This document shows positions 45,595-54,957 of a stretch of 64,000 bases of DNA, one piece after another. How positions within the stretch are numbered: the stretch's first letter is position 1; each line of letters begins with the position of its first letter. The position numbers and the translations under genes were made by a program. The stretch comes from Rhizobium acidisoli (GTDB taxonomy: Bacteria > Pseudomonadota > Alphaproteobacteria > Rhizobiales > Rhizobiaceae). A model generated the notes under the pieces. The model saw nothing but the letters and a program-made list of their open reading frames with translations. It was not told where the DNA came from and searched no databases. Where the stretch lies: positions 1,984,001 through 2,048,000 of the forward strand of contig NZ_CP034998.1 of the NCBI RefSeq assembly GCF_002531755.2, read 5' to 3'.

Positions 45595-45975
45595 GATCGA
45601 TTGACTTCCTTTAACCTCATTGGCGGGACCTATCTAGGCCCATTACCATATCAGATGGCGAAGCCCTATAGAGAACATACTGTCCCCACCGCCCCATCAT
45701 TATCTGGCGCCTTGTGGCATGCTGGCGAGAGCGATTTCACACGTGCCTCGACCACGACCTTGGCTTTCGCCAACGTGTTGTCACGGCACGGAGCCTTGCC
45801 GCTGCCATGCCTGGGAAGCAAAGGATCAGGACAAAAATTATCTGCAGGCGCAGCCGGGTGGCTAATGTTGAAGGCATCTTCGCGTCTCTCCAGGGCGCGG
45901 CCAATGCTTATTCCGAAAGGGTTGCGTCAGGCTTAAGGCGGCCACCACCCCATAAAAAATGGCGATGCGCCGCTC
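45595..45975. other. intergenic stretch without a supported gene
   Basis: About 380 bp between the small membrane-protein gene and the end of the propeller gene. Short plus-strand frames here (45601-45936, 45714-46046) have no ribosome site and no recognisable sequence. I saw no repeat or terminator of note. Confidence 0.5.
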
Positions 45976-46806
45976 TCAAGATCTCGCCGGGAAATAGCGC
46001 ACATAGGCAAACTCGTCACCATTTGGTGACCAGCAGGGCACGTTGATCGTGCCCTGCCCGCCGAACAGCTCGAACAGCGTCCTCAGATTGCCGCCATCCA
46101 TGTCCATCAGCCGCAGCCGCACGTCGAGGTCGCGCGGGTGGTCGAAAACCGAGGGGTCGTAGGATAGAATCAGTACCTTGTCATTCTTGGGCGATGGGTG
46201 GGCGAACCAGTTGCCCTGATTGTCCGACGTCACCTGCTCCAGCCCGCTGCCATCGGGGTGGATGCGCCAGATCTGCATCAGCCCGGTGCGGCTGGAATTG
46301 AAATAGATCCATTGTCCGTCGGCGGAGTAATCCGGCCCGTCGTTGCGGCCCTCGCCATGCGTCAGCCGCGTCTCGGCGCCGCCGTCGACGGAGATCGTAT
46401 ATATGTCGAAGAGATCGTCGCGGATGCCGCAATAGGCAAGCTGGCGGCCATCGGGCGACCAGCCGTGCCAATAGGAAGGCTGGTTCTCGGTGACAAGCCG
46501 CGGCGTGCCGCCCTCGATCGGCAGGATATAGATCCTCGACTTGCCGAATTCGGTCTTATCAGAGATGACGATCTCGGTGCCATCAGGCGAAATGCCGTGA
46601 TCATTGTTGCAGTTGACGGCAAAGCCGGTATCGACCTTGACGACTTCGCCGCCATCGAGCGGCATCCGATAGAGCAACCCGTCGCCGTTCAAGAGCAGAT
46701 AGGAACCGTCGGGCGAGAAGTTCGGCGCCTCTACCAGCTTATCCGTCTGCCAAACCTCGCGGGCTCTGCCCGTCCTGACATTGTAGATCTCGACCGAGCT
46801 GCGCAT
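45976..46806 (-). CDS. TolB-like WD40/PD40 beta-propeller protein
   Basis: A 276-residue protein made of PD40 propeller repeats: SPDGSYLLLNGDG, SPDGTEIVISDKTE, SPDGRQLAYCGIRDD, SADGQWIYFNSSRTG and SPNGDEFAYVRYF mark successive blades. No signal peptide, unlike TolB, so probably cytosolic. Such free-standing propellers are annotated as TolB family or transporter-associated, and bind ligands or proteins. It lies 26 bp downstream of nadE on the same strand, possibly co-transcribed. Confidence 0.85.
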   Translation of the reverse strand: MRSSVEIYNVRTGRAREVWQTDKLVEAPNFSPDGSYLLLNGDGLLYRMPLDGGEVVKVDTGFAVNCNNDHGISPDGTEIVISDKTEFGKSRIYILPIEGGTPRLVTENQPSYWHGWSPDGRQLAYCGIRDDLFDIYTISVDGGAETRLTHGEGRNDGPDYSADGQWIYFNSSRTGLMQIWRIHPDGSGLEQVTSDNQGNWFAHPSPKNDKVLILSYDPSVFDHPRDLDVRLRLMDMDGGNLRTLFELFGGQGTINVPCWSPNGDEFAYVRYFPARS

Positions 46807-46832
46807 GTTTCCTCCCTTGAATCTCAGTCGCG

Positions 46833-48512
46833 TCAGCGATCCCGGAACCGGTTGGTGATGGGATAACGCCGATCGCGGCCGAAATTCTTCTTGGTGATCT
46901 TCACGCCCGGCGCCGACTGCCGGCGCTTATACTCGGCGAGATAGAGCAGGTGCTCGATGCGATGGACGGTCGTAACGTCATGGCCGCGCGCGACGATTTC
47001 TTCGACCGCCATCTCCTTTTCCACCAGGCATTCGAGAATATCGTCGAGAATGGGATAGGGCGGCAGCGAATCCTGATCCTTCTGGTCGGGACGCAGTTCG
47101 GCCGACGGCGCCTTGTCGATGATATTTTTCGGAATCACCTCGCCCGACGGTCCCAGCGCACTCGGCGGGACATTCTCGTTGCGCCAGCGTGCCAGCGCAT
47201 AGACCTGCATCTTGTAGAGGTCCTTGATCGGATTGAAGCCGCCGTTCATATCGCCGTAAAGCGTCGCGTAGCCGACCGACATTTCCGACTTATTACCAGT
47301 CGTCACCACCATCGAGCCGAACTTGTTGGAGATCGCCATCAGGATGACGCCTCGCGCCCGGCTCTGCAGGTTTTCCTCGGTGATGCCGCTGTCCGTGCCG
47401 GCGAAGAGATCGGAGAGCGCACTGCTGAAGCCCGTCACCGGTTGCTCGATCGGCACGATGTCGTAGCGGCAGCCGAGCGCCTTGGCGCAGTCGGCCGCGT
47501 CCTTCAGCGAATCCTCCGATGTGTAGCGGTACGGCAGCATGACGGTGCGCACCCGCTCCTCGCCCAGCGCATCGACGGCGATTGCCGTGCAGATTGCCGA
47601 GTCGATGCCGCCGGAAAGGCCAAGCACCACCGTCTTGAAGCCGTTCTTGTTGACGTAGTCACGAAAGCCGAGCAGGCAGGCACGGTAGTCGGCCTCCTCG
47701 CCTTCAGGAATATGCGCCATCGGCCCTTCGGCGCAGTGCCAGCCGGCTTCGCCGCGTTTCCATGTCGTCACCGCCAGCGCCGTCTCGAACTGGCTCATCT
47801 GGAAGGCCAGCGACCTGTCGGCGTTGAAGGCGAAACTGGCGCCGTCAAACACCAGTTCGTCCTGGCCGCCGAGCTGTGCGGCATAGACCAGCGGTAGACC
47901 GGTCTCAATCACCTGCTTCAGCACCACCTGATGGCGGATATCGACCTTGCCGCGATAATAGGGCGAACCGTTCGGCGACAGCAGGATTTCCGCTCCGCTT
48001 TCGGCCAGCGTTTCGCAGACGCCGAGCTCGCCCCAGATATCCTCGCAGATCGGAATACCGATGCGCACGCCGCGGAAATTCACCGGCCCCGGCATGGCGC
48101 CCTGATCGAAGACACGCTTCTCGTCGAATTCGCCGTAGTTCGGCAGATCGATCTTGTCACGCACCGCGATCACCTTGCCGCCGTCGAGCACGGCGACGGA
48201 ATTGTAACGCCCGGTCTCGTCCTGCCGGGGAAAACCGATGAGAACGCCCGGCCCGCCATCTGAGGTGTCGGCGGCAAGACTCTCCACAGCTTTCCAGCAG
48301 GCGCGGATGAAAGCCGGCTTCAGCACCAGATCTTCAGGCGGATAGCCGGAGATGAAGAGCTCGGTCAGAACGAGCAGATGCGCGCCTTCGCGCGCAGCAT
48401 CGACGCGCGCTTCCCGTGCCTTGGCGAGATTGCCGGCGACATCGCCGACCGTCGGGTTGAGCTGGCCGATAGCGATGCGGAAGATATCAGAGAGAGCGTT
48501 TTCCTGTGTCAT
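46833..48512 (-). CDS. nadE: glutamine-dependent NAD+ synthase
   Basis: A 559-residue enzyme performing the last step of NAD synthesis. The N-terminal nitrilase-type amidase (about 10-265) has the catalytic Glu in LLVLTELFISGYPPEDL, Lys in VRDKIDLPNYGEFDEKRVF and Cys in IGIPICEDIWGELG. The C-terminal synthetase has the ATP-pyrophosphatase loop LGLSGGIDSAICTAIA and TTGNKSEMSVGYATLYGDMNGG. The ending RDRRYPITNRFRD is typical. Start ATG 48512. Confidence 0.96.
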   Translation of the reverse strand: MTQENALSDIFRIAIGQLNPTVGDVAGNLAKAREARVDAAREGAHLLVLTELFISGYPPEDLVLKPAFIRACWKAVESLAADTSDGGPGVLIGFPRQDETGRYNSVAVLDGGKVIAVRDKIDLPNYGEFDEKRVFDQGAMPGPVNFRGVRIGIPICEDIWGELGVCETLAESGAEILLSPNGSPYYRGKVDIRHQVVLKQVIETGLPLVYAAQLGGQDELVFDGASFAFNADRSLAFQMSQFETALAVTTWKRGEAGWHCAEGPMAHIPEGEEADYRACLLGFRDYVNKNGFKTVVLGLSGGIDSAICTAIAVDALGEERVRTVMLPYRYTSEDSLKDAADCAKALGCRYDIVPIEQPVTGFSSALSDLFAGTDSGITEENLQSRARGVILMAISNKFGSMVVTTGNKSEMSVGYATLYGDMNGGFNPIKDLYKMQVYALARWRNENVPPSALGPSGEVIPKNIIDKAPSAELRPDQKDQDSLPPYPILDDILECLVEKEMAVEEIVARGHDVTTVHRIEHLLYLAEYKRRQSAPGVKITKKNFGRDRRYPITNRFRDR

Positions 48513-48702
48513 GTCATTTATTTAGCTTGCAGCTTCCGCAACGGCAACATGTCCGCGGCGAAAGCCGCGCCCTGCGATGACGAAATTTTTGTGAACGGAC
48601 GCGCCACGGCCTCGCGGCATAGACACGCATTGCAATTTGTTGCAGGAGCGGAATACTGCCCCCAAAAGCGACTGCATCGATAACGGGCACCGGAAACAGG
48701 CC

Positions 48703-49233
48703 ATGTCTAATCTTTCGAACTTCATGCACCATCATTTCGACAAGCCGGCCGACGAACTCGGCGACATCGAAAAACGCGTGCTGGCGAAGGCGCACGAGCG
48801 CAAGGTCATCTCGACCGACGTCAACGCCGCTCTTTCCGCCGAGGCTTCGTTCGGCGAGCGTGTCGCCGATGGAATCGCCCGTGTCGGCGGCTCCTGGTCT
48901 TTCATCCTCGCCTTTCTGGCGTTCCTCGTCGTCTGGACGCTGATCAACACCATCATCCTGGCGACCGGCGCTTTCGACCCCTACCCCTTTGTCTTCCTCA
49001 ACCTGATCCTGTCGATGCTGGCCGCCATCCAGGCGCCGATCATTATGATGTCGCAGAACCGTCAGGCCGAACGCGACCGCTTCGAGGCCGCCAAGGATTA
49101 CGAAGTCAATCTCAAGGCCGAACTCGAAGTGCTCTCCCTGCACCAGAAGATCGACATGCGCGTGCTGACCGAGCTGACGGCGCTGCGCGAGGACGTCGCC
49201 CGCCTCAGCGCCGAGCTTTCCGCCAGGGGCTAA
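48703..49233 (+). CDS. DUF1003-family membrane protein
   Basis: A 176-residue protein from ATG 48703. It contains the DUF1003 core: FGERVADGIARVGGSWSFIL, two membrane helices (SFILAFLAFLVVWTLINTIIL and PFVFLNLILSMLAAIQAPIIMM) and the conserved SQNRQAERDRFEAAKDYEVNLKAELEV after them. A helical C-terminus follows. No function is known for the family. It ends at repeat copy B. Confidence 0.88.
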   Translation: MSNLSNFMHHHFDKPADELGDIEKRVLAKAHERKVISTDVNAALSAEASFGERVADGIARVGGSWSFILAFLAFLVVWTLINTIILATGAFDPYPFVFLNLILSMLAAIQAPIIMMSQNRQAERDRFEAAKDYEVNLKAELEVLSLHQKIDMRVLTELTALREDVARLSAELSARG

Positions 49234-49333
49234 GCGTGTCGTGCAGAAGTGCGCAGCGGTTTTCCCAAGCAAAGCGCGAAGCGCCTTTGCCACAACGACG
49301 TGCGTAAAAACAAAGATCTAAAGCGCGAGGGAT
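49234..49333. repeat. dispersed rhizobial palindromic repeat, copy B, with one internal unit
   Basis: Starts GTGTCGTGCAGAAGTGCGCAG, contains one diverged 25-bp-type unit (AAGCAAAGCGCGAAGCGCCTTTGCC at about 49268-49292), then ACAACGACGTGCGTAAAAACAAAG. It occupies the whole gap between the convergent DUF1003 and GFA genes. Confidence 0.8.
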
Positions 49334-49732
49334 TTAGACAGGAAACCTGTCATATTGCGGCAGGCCATCCGATATCTCGTAAAAATCGCCCTTGTCGGCG
49401 CAGTAGATATGGTGGCTGAAGGCAAGACCGCTTGGTTCGTCGAAGGCGCCGGCCATAACGGAAACCTCCGGCGATTGGTCCCCCTGCCAGAACAGCGCCG
49501 AGCCGCAATTCGAGCAGAAGCCGCGCTGGGCTTCCGCACTCGAGCGATACCAGCGGACCGCGCCGGCATCTTCCACCGAAAGGGCGGTGCGCGGCACATT
49601 GACCGCGGCATAATAGAACCCGGTCTGCCGGCGGCATTGCGAACAATGGCAGCCGACGACGGGTCCGGGCTTCGCCCCAATCGAAAATCGCACGGCGCCG
49701 CAAAGACAGCCGCCTGTATGCCGTTCGGTCAT
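49334..49732 (-). CDS. GFA/CENP-V-family zinc protein
   Basis: A 132-residue protein with the zinc-binding cysteines of the glutathione-dependent formaldehyde-activating family: GGCLCGAVRF (C9, C11), CHCSQCRRQTG (C28, C30, C33) and FCSNCGSALFW (C72, C75). Despite the name, most members are not proven to act on formaldehyde. No adh or gor-like partner is adjacent. Confidence 0.9.
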   Translation of the reverse strand: MTERHTGGCLCGAVRFSIGAKPGPVVGCHCSQCRRQTGFYYAAVNVPRTALSVEDAGAVRWYRSSAEAQRGFCSNCGSALFWQGDQSPEVSVMAGAFDEPSGLAFSHHIYCADKGDFYEISDGLPQYDRFPV

Positions 49733-49971
49733 GATCGCTCTCCCCTTTTATGAAAGAAAATTGCCGCCGATCGCGCTTGCCGTCAAATCCATTCCGCTCA
49801 ACAAAATCATCAGAAATCTTGAAGGCTGCAGGCCTTGCCGATGCTTGGCTGCTGCGTCGCCGCTGTTGCTTGTCGACAACACCGCCCATCCCGTCCCCTC
49901 CCGGCATTGAATTACTCGCTGTAGTCGGCGATACTGCAGCTCCAATTTCATTCAACCTCCGGGAGACTAAC

Positions 49972-50076
49972 ATGAGAGCGACCCTGTCCAAACAGAAAGG
50001 AAACATCGCCCAGAGGGACATTCTGCCTCATGAATATTCGGTTCTCTCGCGCGAGGAAAAGCTCGCGACGCCATAA
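49972..50076 (+). CDS. candidate small ORF ahead of the ABC exporter
   Basis: A 34-codon ORF (MRATLSKQKGNIAQRD...) with an ideal ribosome site GGGAG six bases before its ATG, the best in this region. It overlaps the first possible start of the exporter (50030) in another frame and ends at 50076, before the alternative exporter start at 50138. It may be a translated leader or a small protein. The rest of the gap 49733-49971 shows no gene. Confidence 0.35.
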   Translation: MRATLSKQKGNIAQRDILPHEYSVLSREEKLATP

Positions 50077-51865
50077 CGCCTTCCTGAAATTCTTCCTGGA
50101 CGATTCAGCCGTCGACCGCGGCCGGCGCTGGTCGCGCATGCGAAAATTTCTCTCTTATTATCGCCCCCATCTGCCTTTGCTGCTGGCGGATCTGCTGTGC
50201 GCCATCCTCGTCGCCGGCACGGCGCTCGCCTTGCCGCTCTGCGCCAATATCGTCACCAGCCGTCTTCTGTCTCTGCCTAACGCCCCGGAGGCCTTCGCCC
50301 AGATCCTCGGGATGGGCGGTGTCATGCTGGCCGTCCTGGCAGTCCAGATCGCCGCCATCTTCTTCGTCGATTATCGCGGCCACGTCATGGGCGCCCGTAT
50401 CGAAGCGACGGTGCGGCAGGAACTCTTCGAACACTGCCAGAAGCTCTCCTTCAGCTTCTACGATCGCCAGCGCACCGGCCAGCTGATGAGCCGTATCACC
50501 AATGACTCACTCTGGTTGGGCGAACTCTTCCACCACGGCCCCGAGGACCTTTCCATCGCCGTGCTGAAATATGGCGGCGCCATGCTGGTGCTGTTCTTCA
50601 TCGATCCGCCGCTGGCCGGCCTCATCCTGATGCTGACCCCGGTCGCGGTGATCTATGCGCTGTATTTCAACCGGCGCATGAACCGCGCACTCGAAGCCAG
50701 CAAGCATCAGATCGCCGCCGTCAACGAGCGGGTGGAGGATGCGCTCGCCGGCATCCGCGTCGTTCAGTCCTTCGCCAACGAGGCGCTGGAAAGGGAACGC
50801 TTCGCCGAGCAGAACCGCCGCTTCCTGCAAAGCCGCGCCGACGGCTACCGCAGCGAGGCGTGGTTTTCGGTGGGCACAGAAACCTTCGCCCAGCTCGTCA
50901 CCATATTGGTGATTGTCGTTGGAGGCCTGCGTATCCTGACAGCGGAACTGACCGTCCCGGATATGCTGACCTTCCTGCTTTGCGTTGCCGTGCTTGTCGA
51001 TCCCGTCCAGCGGCTCGCGAATTTCGTGCGTCTCTGGCAGGAAGGCTATACCGGTTTTATTCGGGCGATGGAAATCCTGGAGATCGACCCCGATATCACC
51101 GATCGGCCCGCCGCCCGGCCGATGCCGGCGCCAAGGGGAGAGATCAGCTTCTCGAACGTCGGCTTCGGTTACGAGGCCGATGGCCCGCGCGTGCTGGAGC
51201 GGCTTTCCCTCACCATCGCGCCCGGCGAGTTCGTTGCCCTCGTCGGTCCTTCAGGGGTCGGCAAGAGCACGCTTTGTGCGCTCATCCCGCGCTTCTATGA
51301 TGTCGAGGCCGGGGCGATCCGCATCGACGGTACCGATATCCGCGATGTGACGCTGGCCTCGCTGCGGCGCCATGTCGGGGTGGTGCAGCAGGATGTCTAC
51401 CTCTTTGCCGGCACCGTGGCGGAGAACCTTCGCTACGGCAGGCCCGATGCCGGCGATGCGGAGCTGGAGGCGGCCGCCCGCGCCGCCAATGCACACGACT
51501 TCATCATGGCCCTGCCGGAGGGCTATGACACCGATATCGGCCAGCGCGGCGTCAAGCTCTCCGGCGGCCAGCGCCAGCGCCTGACAATCGCCCGCGCCTT
51601 CCTCAAGGATCCGGAGATTCTGATCTTCGACGAGGCGACCAGCGCGCTCGACAATGAGAGCGAACGGGCGGTGCAGCAGGCGCTGCTGAGCCTGGCGAAT
51701 GGCAGAACCACCCTGGTCATCGCCCATCGCCTGTCGACCGTCCGCCATGCCGACCGCATCCTGGTTCTGACGGCAGACGGCATCGTCGAACAGGGCACCC
51801 ATGACCAGCTCATGGTGCAGGACGGCGTCTATGCCAATCTCCACAGCGTCCAAGCCAGCATTTGA
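50030..51865 (+). CDS. ABC exporter, fused permease and ATPase (MsbA-like)
   Basis: A protein of up to 611 residues. The N-terminal half has six membrane helices (LLLADLLCAILVAGTALALPL, LGMGGVMLAVLAVQIAAIFF, IAVLKYGGAMLVLFFIDPPLAGLILML among them). The C-terminal ATPase has Walker A LVGPSGVGKSTLCAL, Q-loop, signature VKLSGGQRQRLTIARAFL, Walker B ILIFDEATSALD and switch VIAHRLSTVRH. Half-transporters like this work as homodimers or as pairs. Substrate (lipid, drug, peptide) is not predictable. A later start at 50138 (MRKFLSYYRPH) is equally plausible and would leave the small ORF intact. Confidence 0.92.
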   Translation: MNIRFSRARKSSRRHNAFLKFFLDDSAVDRGRRWSRMRKFLSYYRPHLPLLLADLLCAILVAGTALALPLCANIVTSRLLSLPNAPEAFAQILGMGGVMLAVLAVQIAAIFFVDYRGHVMGARIEATVRQELFEHCQKLSFSFYDRQRTGQLMSRITNDSLWLGELFHHGPEDLSIAVLKYGGAMLVLFFIDPPLAGLILMLTPVAVIYALYFNRRMNRALEASKHQIAAVNERVEDALAGIRVVQSFANEALERERFAEQNRRFLQSRADGYRSEAWFSVGTETFAQLVTILVIVVGGLRILTAELTVPDMLTFLLCVAVLVDPVQRLANFVRLWQEGYTGFIRAMEILEIDPDITDRPAARPMPAPRGEISFSNVGFGYEADGPRVLERLSLTIAPGEFVALVGPSGVGKSTLCALIPRFYDVEAGAIRIDGTDIRDVTLASLRRHVGVVQQDVYLFAGTVAENLRYGRPDAGDAELEAAARAANAHDFIMALPEGYDTDIGQRGVKLSGGQRQRLTIARAFLKDPEILIFDEATSALDNESERAVQQALLSLANGRTTLVIAHRLSTVRHADRILVLTADGIVEQGTHDQLMVQDGVYANLHSVQASI

Positions 51866-51872
51866 AGGCAAT

Positions 51873-51903
51873 AAAAAACCCGGCATCACGCCGGGTTTTT
51901 CTT
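51873..51903. terminator. bidirectional intrinsic terminator
   Basis: AAAAAACCCGGC-ATCAC-GCCGGGTTTTTC between the convergent ABC exporter and class II DAHP synthase genes. The A and T runs on both sides make it usable from both directions. Confidence 0.92.
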
Positions 51904-51922
51904 CATTCGTATCGGGCTGGCC

Positions 51923-53296
51923 TCAGCCGTGGGCGACCATGCGCTTCTCGTCGCGGCCGCCCTTCATGCGCTCGGCAAGCAGGAAGGCAAGCTCGAGCGC
52001 CTGGTCGGAGTTGAGGCGCGGATCGCAATGAGTGTGGTAGCGGTCCTGCAGATCGTCGGCGGTGACGGCACGGGCGCCACCGGTGCATTCCGTCACGTCC
52101 TTGCCGGTCATTTCGACATGAATGCCGCCGGGATGTGTGCCTTCGGCGCGGTGGATCTGGAAGAATCTTTCGACTTCCGACAGGATCCGCTCGAAAGGCC
52201 GGGTCTTGTAGTTGTTGAGCGTGATCGTGTTGCCGTGCATCGGGTCGCAGGACCAGACGACCTTGCGGCCCTCGCGCTCGACGGCGCGGATCAGACGCGG
52301 CAGGTTTTCGGCGACCTTCTCATGGCCGAAGCGGCAGATCAGCGTCAGGCGCCCGGCTTCGTTCGCCGGGTTCAGGATGTCGATCAGCTGCAAGAGATCG
52401 TCGGCCTGCAGTGACGGGCCGCATTTCAGGCCGATCGGGTTCTTGATGCCGCGGCAATATTCGATATGCGCATGGTCGGCCTGGCGTGTGCGGTCGCCGA
52501 TCCAGATCATGTGGCCTGATGTTGCATACCAGTCGCCGGAAGTGGAATCGACGCGGGTCAGCGCCTCCTCGTAGCCGAGCAGCAGCGCCTCATGGCTGGT
52601 GAAGAAATCGGTCTCGCGCAGGCTCGGGTGGTTTTCCGAAGTGATGCCGATCGCCGTCATGAAATCCATGGTTTCGCTGATGCGGTCGGCAAGCTTGCGG
52701 TAACGCTCGCCCTGCGGGCTGTCCTTGACGAAGCCGAGCATCCACTGATGCACGTTTTCGAGATTGGCGTAACCGCCCATCGCGAAGGCGCGCAGAAGGT
52801 TCAGCGTCGCGGCCGACTGGCGATAGGCCATCGCCTGGCGTTCCGGGTTCGGAATGCGCGACTCTTCGGTGAACTCGATGCCGTTGATGATGTCGCCGCG
52901 ATAGGCCGGCAGCGTCACGTCGCCCTGCTTCTCGACATTCGACGAACGCGGCTTGGCGAACTGGCCGGCGATGCGGCCGACCTTGACGACCGGCAGCTGC
53001 GCGCCGAAGGTCAGCACGACGGCCATCTGCAGGAAGGCGCGGAAGAAGTCGCGGATATTGTCGGCGCCGTGTTCGGCAAAGCTCTCGGCGCAATCGCCGC
53101 CCTGCAGCAGGAAGCCGTTGCCGTCTGCGACATTGGCGAGATGCTTCTTCAGACGGCGCGCCTCGCCAGCAAAAACGAGCGGCGGATAGCTGGCGAGCTG
53201 AGCCTCCGTTGCTGCCAATGCGGCCGCATCCGGATATTCGGGAACCTGCAGGATGGGCTTTTGCCGCCAGCTGCTCGGGGTCCAATTCTCTGCCAT
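51923..53296 (-). CDS. 3-deoxy-7-phosphoheptulonate synthase, class II
   Basis: A 457-residue plant/mycobacterial-type DAHP synthase, unrelated in sequence to the class I enzyme. Motifs: [85 protein letters not shown] and [14 protein letters not shown], covering the PEP, metal and E4P sites. I start at ATG 53296 behind GAGGTGAGTGAG; a further ATG at 53314 adds six residues. Class II enzymes are usually the main rhizobial DAHP synthase. No attenuator-like leader is seen in its upstream 250 bp. Confidence 0.96.
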   Translation of the reverse strand: MAENWTPSSWRQKPILQVPEYPDAAALAATEAQLASYPPLVFAGEARRLKKHLANVADGNGFLLQGGDCAESFAEHGADNIRDFFRAFLQMAVVLTFGAQLPVVKVGRIAGQFAKPRSSNVEKQGDVTLPAYRGDIINGIEFTEESRIPNPERQAMAYRQSAATLNLLRAFAMGGYANLENVHQWMLGFVKDSPQGERYRKLADRISETMDFMTAIGITSENHPSLRETDFFTSHEALLLGYEEALTRVDSTSGDWYATSGHMIWIGDRTRQADHAHIEYCRGIKNPIGLKCGPSLQADDLLQLIDILNPANEAGRLTLICRFGHEKVAENLPRLIRAVEREGRKVVWSCDPMHGNTITLNNYKTRPFERILSEVERFFQIHRAEGTHPGGIHVEMTGKDVTECTGGARAVTADDLQDRYHTHCDPRLNSDQALELAFLLAERMKGGRDEKRMVAHG

Positions 53297-53550
53297 CTCA
53301 CTCACCTCATTCACATCCGTCCCTGGGATGCACCTATCCTTGATTGCGGCGGCTTATAGACCTTTAGATCGGGCTTGCAAAGGCCAATCGCCCGAAGCTC
53401 CGGGCCGTGCCGCCGCCATCGGCTAAAGCTCGCATATAGGTGGCAAAAATCCCCGTTTCCATCGTTAAACCGGCATATACCACGTCGGTTTCCCCATATT
53501 TTAGACTTTGAATGTAGAACCGGAAAGAGTTTCAACATCGGGGACACATC

Positions 53551-54840
53551 ATGGCGATCCTTCCACCGGGATTCATATCGGATCGTTCGGGCAATTTCGG
53601 CATCATGACGGCGTTGCTGATGGTGCCGCTCCTCGGCATGGCGGGCATGGCGGTGGATTTCGCCCACGCCATGAGCCTGCGCACGCAGCTCTTTGCCGCC
53701 GCCGATGCTGCCGCCGTCGGCTCGATCGCCGAGAAATCCGGCGCGGTCGCCGCCGCCATGACCATGAGCGGCAACGGCACGATCTCTCTCGGCAAGACCG
53801 ACGCCCGCAGCATCTTCCTGTCGCAAGTATCGGGAGAACTGGCGGATGTTAATGTCGATCTCGGCATAGATGTTACCAAGACCGCCAACAAACTGAACTC
53901 GCAGGTTTCGTTCACGGCGGTCGTGCCGACCACCTTCATGCGCGTTCTCGGCAAGGATTCGATCACCATCTCCGGCACGGCAACGGCCGAATATCTGACC
54001 GCGTCGTTCATGGATTTCTACATCCTGCTCGACAACACCCCCTCCATGGGCGTCGGCGCTACCGCGAAAGACGTCGCGACGATGGAAAAGAACACCAGCG
54101 ATAGCTGCGCTTTCGCCTGCCACGAAACGGAAAACAAAAATAACTACTACAACCTTGCCAAGAAGCTCGGCGTCAGCATGCGCATCGACGTCGTGCGCCA
54201 GGCAACCAAGGAGCTGACGTTGACCGCGAAGTCGACGCGCGTTTCCACCAATCAGTTCCGCATGGGCGTCTATACCTTCGGCACCAAAGCCGAAGACGCC
54301 AATCTGACCACCATATCGGACCCGACGGACGACCTCGATAAGGTAGGCACCTACACTGACGCAGTCGATCTGATGACCATACCGAAGCAGGGCTACAATA
54401 ACGACCAGCAGACGAGCTTCGACAACGCACTGACGCAGATGAAAGACATTATCACCACGCCCGGCGACGGCAGCACCGCCACGACGCCGCAGAAGATCCT
54501 GTTCTTCGTCTCGGACGGCGTCGGCGACAGCGAAAAGCCGAAGGGCTGCACCAAGAAACTGACCGGCAACCGTTGCCAGGAGCCGATCGACACCTCTTTC
54601 TGTAAACCGCTAAAGGACAAGGGCATCAGGATTGCGGTGCTCTACACCACATATCTGCCTCTGCCGAAGAACAGCTGGTACAATACCTGGATCAGCCCCT
54701 TCCAGAGCCAGATCCCGACGAAGATGCAGGAATGCGCCTCGCCCGGCCTCTATTTCGAGGTGACGCCGACGGAAGGTATCGCCGATGCGATGAAGGCTCT
54801 CTTCCTCAAGGCTATTCGCGCGCCGCGCATTACCAGCTAG
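53551..54840 (+). CDS. TadG-like pilus assembly protein with VWA-type domain
   Basis: A 429-residue protein. The N-terminal TadE/TadG segment is GNFGIMTALLMVPLLGMAGMAVDFAHAM, a membrane anchor followed by LRTQLFAAADAAAV. From about residue 155 a von Willebrand A-like domain starts with FYILLDNTPSMGVG: the metal-site DxSxS appears as DNTPS. Cys-rich inserts (CAFACHETE and CTKKLTGNRC) lie within it. TadG proteins are linked to Flp/Tad pili, but no other tad gene is nearby, so this is an orphan member. Confidence 0.87.
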   Translation: MAILPPGFISDRSGNFGIMTALLMVPLLGMAGMAVDFAHAMSLRTQLFAAADAAAVGSIAEKSGAVAAAMTMSGNGTISLGKTDARSIFLSQVSGELADVNVDLGIDVTKTANKLNSQVSFTAVVPTTFMRVLGKDSITISGTATAEYLTASFMDFYILLDNTPSMGVGATAKDVATMEKNTSDSCAFACHETENKNNYYNLAKKLGVSMRIDVVRQATKELTLTAKSTRVSTNQFRMGVYTFGTKAEDANLTTISDPTDDLDKVGTYTDAVDLMTIPKQGYNNDQQTSFDNALTQMKDIITTPGDGSTATTPQKILFFVSDGVGDSEKPKGCTKKLTGNRCQEPIDTSFCKPLKDKGIRIAVLYTTYLPLPKNSWYNTWISPFQSQIPTKMQECASPGLYFEVTPTEGIADAMKALFLKAIRAPRITS

Positions 54841-54945
54841 TGCATGTCACTCGGAAGTGTCCAGCGGTTCCGGGATAACGACATGCATAAAAACAAAGAG
54901 CTAGCGCGTCGGATGAATCAAGTTCGATGCGACGCGCTTTATGCC
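54841..54945. repeat. dispersed rhizobial palindromic repeat, copy C, no internal unit
   Basis: Starts right at the TadG stop: TGCATGTCACTCGGAAGTGTCC, then ACGACATGCATAAAAACAAAG, and ends in the hairpin GCGCGTCG ... CGACGCGC. The region between the two conserved blocks lacks the 25-bp unit found five times in copy A and once in copy B. Lies between convergent tadG-like and gor genes. Confidence 0.85.
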
Positions 54946-54957
54946 CACACGGATAAC

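Noticed and set aside
45601..46046. Two plus-strand ORFs of about 110 codons
   Set aside because: No ribosome sites, atypical composition, and the second runs into the end of the propeller gene.
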